A stretch of DNA of 64,000 nucleotides. It comes from Corylus avellana (Eukaryota > Streptophyta > Magnoliopsida > Fagales > Betulaceae). The DNA is taken from NCBI RefSeq assembly GCF_901000735.1, contig NC_081541.1, positions 26,996,258-27,060,257 of the forward strand. Direction: 5' to 3'. Under the pieces are notes generated by a model, which was not told the origin of the DNA, ran no database searches, and was given only the letters and a program-made list of their open reading frames with translations. The position numbers and the translations under genes were made by a program. Below, in pieces: positions 58,926 through 64,000 of this stretch; position 1 is the stretch's first letter; the number at the start of each line of letters is the position of its first letter.

Positions 58926-59242
58926 AAACATCAAATTTTGGCAATAAAAGCATCGAACCTTGGAAAAATTGAACTAGAATACACTATATAACAAATGAGC
59001 ACAAAGTGGGGAGAGAATGCGTATACAATGCAACAGCTGAAAGCATGGTTGAGAAAGGAAAAGATAAATCAAAATCTCACATTTCTCTCTTCCTCTCTCT
59101 CTCTCTCTCTCTCTCTTCATCCAAGAATAACATGATCGTGTACCCAGATGGATAGCTTGATAAAATACAAGTTTCATCAGCAAGATCCCTCCCCAGAAAA
59201 AGCACGAAAGTTTTTATGCCTGGCAAAGCAAAGATACGTACA
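58926..59242 (-). other. 3' flank / probable 3' UTR of the NIPA-like gene
   Basis: Contains a (CT)n run at about 59093-59116. No coding sequence. It abuts the LINE target duplication. Confidence 0.45.
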
Positions 59243-59576
59243 TCATGATCTCGTGGATTCCTGCCGCCTTAGAGGGATGCCTTCAGCTCCATTAACGCCA
59301 TCCTCTTCCGAGTGCTTAGAAAGTCGCATCGACAGGGACGCTGACAAAGCTGTACACGATTTCACAAAATCATCCATTAATTCAAAGTCATGAACCACAC
59401 CAAGTTCCCACGGGACCCTTGTAACCTATCATCATTTGAAGTGAAGGGTTGTGCTAAATAGAGAGCATACCATCAGACATATCCTTCGTTTTGTGAAGAA
59501 GAAAAGTCCCCGCAAGGATTGTCACAAACCCACACATTTCTGTGACTACCTGGGTTGGACTCTGCCTATCCCAGTC
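59243..59576 (-). CDS. NIPA-like (DUF803) Mg transporter, last two exons
   Basis: Minus-strand 3' end of a gene. Exon 59471-59576 reads DWDRQSPTQVVTEMCGFVTI, then LAGTFLLHKTKDMSD, the last membrane segment of plant NIPA/DUF803 proteins (putative magnesium transporters of endomembranes). Exon 59243-59349 reads ALSASLSMRLSKHSEEDG and ends GIPLRRQESTRS before tga, matching the family's conserved C-terminal tail. Borders are GT..AG (acceptor at 59577-59578, donor 59470, acceptor 59350-59351), and the split codon joins in frame (g|ct). Upstream exons are not found before the window ends, so the preceding intron exceeds 4.4 kb. The part seen is intact. Confidence 0.88.
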
Positions 59577-59700
59577 CTGAAAGCAAATTAAAATTACTCA
59601 ATCTCATCATTTTGTTGTCATCACATGATAAATGCAAATGAGTCAATAATGTAACCAGGAGGGAAAAAAGGAGCTGAAACTATTCAAAACAAAATCAGAA

Positions 59701-59935
59701 ATATTTACTCTTTGTACATCAGCTTAATCTAACACTACATAATTAAAAGCAAGATTACTATTGTTATTCAAGAAGAACAGCAATTGAAACAAATGACACG
59801 GAAAAAAAAAATAGTTTGTACATAGAGTACAAATATTTACTCTCTGTACATCAGCTTAATCTAACATTACATAATTAGAAGCAAGATTACTATTGTTATT
59901 CAAGAAGAATAGCAATTGAAACAAATGATAAGGAA
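59701..59935. repeat. Tandem duplication (period 132 bp)
   Basis: atatttactctttgtacatc at 59701 recurs at 59833 (one change), followed in each copy by about 100 bp of near-identical sequence. Within the NIPA-like intron. Confidence 0.88.
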
Positions 59936-60510
59936 AAAAAACAAGTGTGTGCATGAGAGAGAGAGAGAGAGAGGTGAGGGGTGGAGGGAGATGGAGCAAA
60001 ATTACATCTGGTAAAGTACAGTAAAGAGTCTGGAAAGATTGCTAGATTTGGAGTGACAAATTATGTTCAACGCTTTGCATATGAAAGATTAAAGACCAAA
60101 CGCAGCCTCACAACCGGTTATGTGAATTTCATTTTATATTGATGTACATCAATCATATCGTACATGGACTTCTCAATTCTTCACTTGCATTTCTTTCATT
60201 TTATGAGCAAAGTTATCTTCAAAATTCCTTCTTCCTTAAACAACCACTCAAAGAGAACAACAGCCAGCTTTTACACTATCTTTATATCATCAATCTTCAT
60301 TCTCCCACACCTGTACTCTTGGCTCTACAAAGGTTACAACTATCAACGCCTAAGAGCATAGTTACCAATGCCAACAATCTTCCTCAATTTAACTACCTTT
60401 ATTTTTGGATCAGTGACCGGCCTTACATTCTCCAAAACTATTTTAATAGATTCTGTATGTTCATGTCTTAAGTACATGATAGGTTCTCATTAAGTTGACT
60501 CTAGATGTGG
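59936..60510. other. Intron sequence, no feature
   Basis: (GA)n at about 59958-59973, otherwise AT-rich. Nothing else supported. Confidence 0.4.
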
Positions 60511-61272
60511 GTCTGATTCACCCTAGTTCTTTCTTCCCTCCTAAATGTCAATATGTAGCTCTACTTCAGATATATCCACAAATTTGATTAAAGTCAAAGG
60601 TTTTAATGGGCAGGGGGTGTAGATTTAAAGATAAAGCAGTCACAACTATCAAACTTAAAACTTCTTTTGAAAACGTATCAAGGAAACTTACCAAATGCTG
60701 GTTTACAATTTAAACATATTTTTTAATTATTGCACTTACCTAAACCCTTATGATTGCAAAACATCTTCAAAATTTTAACTTAATCACACTCTGACCTAAA
60801 CTAAAGCCACCTTGGCAATCAAAAATTTATTAAGGATATTTTTGTCGTTTGTGGGTACATAGCAATCTTTAGTTTGGGGAGGACATTGGGTCTGATTCAC
60901 CCTAGTTCTTTCTTCCCTCCTCTAAATGACAATATGTAGCTCTACTTCAGATATATACACAAATTTGATTAAAGTCAAAGGTTTTAATGGACAGGGGGTG
61001 TAGATTTAAAGATAAAGCAGTCAGAACTATCAAACTCAAAACTTCTTTTGGTATCAAGGAAACTTACCAAATGCTGGTTTACAATTTAAACATATTTTTT
61101 TAATTCTTGCACTTACCTAAACCCTTATGATTGCAAAACATCTTCAAAATTTTAACTTAATCACACTCTGACCTAAACTAAAGCCACCTTGGCAATCAAA
61201 AATTTATTTAGGATATATTTGTCATTTGTGGGTGCATAGCAATCTTTAGTTTGGGGAGGACATTGCAAATTG
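60511..61272. repeat. Tandem duplication (2 x ~379 bp)
   Basis: gtctgattcaccctagttct starts at 60511 and 60890. The copies are nearly identical with small indels. The second copy ends about 20 bp before the 100-N gap, so the true copy number may be higher. Confidence 0.92.
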
Positions 61273-61293
61273 AGTGTTAGTTTGAGAAAGGGA

Positions 61294-61393
61294 NNNNNNN
61301 NNNNNNNNNNNNNNNNNNNNNNNNNNNNNNNNNNNNNNNNNNNNNNNNNNNNNNNNNNNNNNNNNNNNNNNNNNNNNNNNNNNNNNNNNNNNN
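61294..61393. other. Assembly gap (100 N)
   Basis: Exactly 100 N, the usual placeholder for a gap of unknown length. Confidence 0.99.
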
Positions 61394-61679
61394 GTGGTAT
61401 GTATACTTTTTTGATAACCATAGCAAACATAAGATAAAACCACAAGAGGGGGTGGAGGACCGACCAAACACCTTAAAGACACTCATTATAGTGCAAGAAA
61501 TTAAGACTAAAATTAAATTGGGAAATGGATCTAAATAGATCCGGTCCCATAATTCCTTAACGAAAAGGCTGAGGAGAGGGGCGCCTTGAAGGCGATATGT
61601 GATAATTGGACAGCTGCAAAAAGGGTGCTCTACCAATGATTGTGATGAGGCGGTTAATGAAGTTCACCAATCCTATTGG

Positions 61680-62160
61680 GGGGGGGGGGTGTTTGGGTGT
61701 TGGTTTAGGTAAAAACAGAACTCACACACACACAGAATTAAGTCTGTAATTTATAAGAGGGTAGAGGAAGGAGCTGCCATTTGGACCAAATACCATTGGC
61801 AATAGAAAGGAGAGAAAAGAATGGACCGAACCATGACAAAGGAGATCATTAAACTTCAAACTATCACCACAAAAACTATACTTAACCAACTACCATCAAC
61901 ACACCTTTTTTTTCGCAGGGGCAGGAGGATAGGTAAATACAACTCGCACATCTATATGGGGTTAAATTTGTAACTTCTTATTTATAAGGGGTTGCAATCA
62001 TAACAATACTAATGCACCGAATCCCGTCAAAACTCCACAATTAAGTGTCTAGTATGGGTGACCTCTTTGGACGAGTTGACGAAGGAGCTGCCAATTGGAC
62101 CAAAGACCATTGGCAGAAACCTATGAGGCAATAGAAAGGAGAGCTAGGAACGGACAGAAC
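61680..62160. repeat. Old tandem duplication, second copy cut by a hAT element
   Basis: ggagctgccatttggaccaa near 61771 and ggagctgccaattggaccaa near 62089, each followed by caatagaaaggagag and a similar aatggaccgaacca / acggacagaac..ca phrase. In the second copy this last phrase is split by the hAT element. Upstream phrases about toward 61700 and 61930 also match loosely. Confidence 0.65.
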
Positions 62161-63104
62161 TAGGGCTGGCAAAACGGGTCCGCGGGTCGACCCGTTTACG
62201 ACCTGCGGGTACCCGGGACCCGTTTAAGCTATACCCAAACACGACCCGTTTAATAAACGGGTTGGACCCTCCGACACGACACGAACACAGGAATTTTCCC
62301 GGGTCACCCGACACGACCCGTGAGACCCGTTTAAAATAATGGGTTGTGCCGGGTCAACACGACCCGACCCGTTTACCATGTCTTCTTTATTTGGTTCCTT
62401 TCTACGAAAAGAAATCCTTTTTCTTGAGGGGAAGTGTATCTGCCTTAGCCAAAGAATTGTCTGCTTCTTCATCAAGCACCCTGGCAATATGGAAGGGACA
62501 CGCAGCTTCTTTACCAAAACCCTTCTCTTGCGAAGCAGCAGTCTGCAGGCTCATCGCCGAGTTTCTTTCAATCAAAGCTTCCCCAGCAGAAGACGGTAGA
62601 GGAGTCGTCACCCTTGTTTCGCCGTTGTCTTCTTGGAGATTCAGATCGAGCATCTAATTCCTCCGACAGCGACGTCGGCGACTTGGCAACGAGCGGAGAG
62701 TAGAGAGAGAGAGACCGGCGAGCGGGAAAAAGTAAGAGGGACGGCGAGAGAGAGAGCGGCAGTGGAGAACTGAGGAAGAAAGAGGGGCGGCGGTGGACTA
62801 GGAGAGGCTGAGAGGGTCTGGATCTGGACTTTGGCTGGAGAGTGGAGACTGCAACAAATGGGTCTGGAGATTCGAAACGCAAGCCGAGAGGGTCTGCGTT
62901 TTTTCACTTTTTCCTTTAGATAGTAAACGGGTCTGGCGGGTCACCCACGGGTGACCCGTGACACGACCCGCCAAACACTCATAAACGGGTCATAAATGGG
63001 TTGACCCGTTTATGACCCAAACCCGTTTAATGTAAACCCAAACCCGCTAATTTAGTGTTGTGTTCGTGTCGGGTTGTCGGGTCGTGTCAAAATTACCGGC
63101 CCTA
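62161..63104. mobile_element. Non-autonomous hAT element, 944 bp
   Basis: Flanked by gacagaac at 62153-62160 and 63105-63112, a perfect 8-bp target duplication as made by hAT transposases. The ends tagggctggcaaaacgggtc and (inverted) tagggccggtaattttgaca open long subterminal regions packed with acgggt/acccgt repeats in both orientations. The middle (about 62395-62900) is GC-richer, unlike the ends, and may be captured gene sequence. No transposase. Confidence 0.92.
62402..62653 (-). other. Possible captured coding fragment inside the hAT element
   Basis: An 83-codon minus-strand frame starting MLDLNLQEDNGETRVTT and containing SAMSLQTAASQEKGFGKEAA, with ordinary protein-like composition. It is preceded on the same strand by GA/CT-rich leader-like sequence (62690-62790). 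I do not recognise the family. It could be exon sequence picked up from a host gene, or chance. Confidence 0.35.
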
Positions 63105-63112
63105 GACAGAAC

Positions 63113-63497
63113 CATGCCTTTAAACAAGTAATCAAGCTACAAGAACCAGACTAAAATCCTCCTTGACCTGTGGCGGCTTTGGGTCTAAACAAATGATAGA
63201 TTTGCAGAAGCCACACATAACAAGCAAGCAACATAGGCCTGCTTGGCACAAAAGATTTTACCAAGCTGTGCCACAATGGAATAGGTCACAGCTTACAGAC
63301 CAAAGTCTAACAAACAGAGAAAGAACAATACTTCCAAGAGTGCAGCCCAACTTTTTCTTTCTACAATGACATGGGCAAGGGCTGTCATGCAAATACTCCT
63401 TTATTACACTAACATAGACAAAGGAGCACCATTATCAGCTTCTCACTCTTCTTTCTTTATATTCAAATTTTGGTGCATTTAGTTGTTTAATAGAACT
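63113..63497. other. Intron sequence, no feature
   Basis: No coding sequence, repeat or RNA gene recognised. Confidence 0.4.
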
Positions 63498-63705
63498 TTT
63501 TTTTTTTTTGGGATAACCAGGTATCGACTAGATTCCTGAGACACCATGCAAAATGCCCCATCCACACAGGTCGGGTAAAACTCGAGCTTTCGCTTGCGGT
63601 CATAACCCCAAAGAATTGTTTGCACTCAAGGGGAGTCGAACTTTAAACTTGATGCTTGATAAGGCAACAGGACCAAGTAACTTACCACTCGAGCTCACCC
63701 GTTGG
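63498..63705 (-). mobile_element. tRNA-derived SINE (second family)
   Basis: Flanked by ttaatagaact (63487-63497) and ttaataaaact (63706-63716), one mismatch. On the minus strand it starts with ggtgagctcgagtggtaag (A box), then aagttcgactcccc (B box), and ends in cctggttatccc plus an A tail (T run at 63498-63509). Longer than, and distinct from, the SINE family at 28293 and 45494. Confidence 0.85.
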
Positions 63706-63716
63706 TTAATAAAACT

Positions 63717-64000
63717 CAAATTTGAATCAGATGTTCACTCGGTAATTTGAGTTCAAAGTTTTTGAGACCCAGAATTAAGAAATACAAATTGAATCCCACA
63801 AAAAATAAATGAGGCTAAAACAAAGTGCAACTGATTAAGGAATAACAAAAGAGTTCGGCTCAGTTTACATATGACAGAAACTCCAAACAAAAATCAGGAA
63901 TTAGCACTGATTTTAAAGTTGAATAGCCTCAATTCATAGGAAATAACAATGGTCTATGACATGCCTATTAGAAAATTGGTGTGAACCAAAGTCCAATTGC
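63717..64000. other. Right edge, no gene seen
   Basis: AT-rich sequence, presumably still the NIPA-like intron. Nothing supported. Confidence 0.4.

Noticed and set aside
1..64000. CRISPR arrays, bacterial operons, rRNA or tRNA genes
   Set aside because: None seen. The only tRNA-like boxes belong to SINEs with tails and target duplications; the tandem repeats lack the spacer pattern of CRISPR.

Overview
This window is nuclear DNA from a flowering plant, most likely a woody eudicot of rosid type, although I cannot name the species. The base composition is AT-rich. The genes carry GT..AG introns and match plant-only families (FDM/IDN2 XH/XS proteins, NAC, RNase T2, F-box/FBA). The rest is largely plant transposable elements: L1-like LINEs with a DUF4283/zinc-knuckle ORF1, MULEs, hAT elements, tRNA-derived SINEs and LTR elements. 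There are two assembly gaps, 11626-11692 and 61294-61393; the second is exactly 100 N.

Layout. 1-154: tip of an LTR running off the window. 155-2300: LINE fragment on the minus strand. 2831-3700: broken RNase T2 gene. 4346-9765: old LINE on the plus strand. 9766-12675: gene-free, with SINE scraps and fold-back sequences. 12684-15015: hAT-type MITE holding a 2.1 kb solo LTR. 15822-16310: F-box pseudogene. 17420-17831: MULE-type MITE with a 9-bp target duplication. 18109-27902: large MULE with long inverted ends, a six-exon mudrA-like transposase (20397-25044, five in-frame stops) and a convergent GRF-zinc-finger/coiled-coil/TM gene (25560-27186). 29840-33813: intact FDM/IDN2-like gene (634 aa, six coding exons), followed by a LINE fragment at 34290-36930. 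38450-38976: NAC pseudogene, minus strand. 41602-44891: intact two-exon CMC4-like gene (63 aa). 46099-58911: full-length LINE bounded by a 14-bp target duplication, broken open by two adjacent fold-back MULEs and a 6 kb gag-only LTR retrotransposon. 59243-59576: the last two coding exons of a NIPA-type (DUF803) magnesium-transporter-like gene, minus strand. Its upstream intron, more than 4.4 kb long, appears to fill the rest of the window and holds tandem duplications, a gap, a hAT element (62161-63104) and a SINE.

The apparently functional host genes are three: the FDM-like gene (RNA-directed DNA methylation), the CMC4-like gene (mitochondrial intermembrane space) and the NIPA-like gene (3' end only). 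Everything else recognisable is a transposable element or a decayed gene. The most notable structure is the MULE at 18109-27902. Its two convergent genes lie between long inverted ends, the same arrangement as maize MuDR, but the second gene encodes a GRF zinc-finger protein. The most instructive history is the nested insertion stack at 46099-58911, where each layer can be dated relative to the next from its target duplications.
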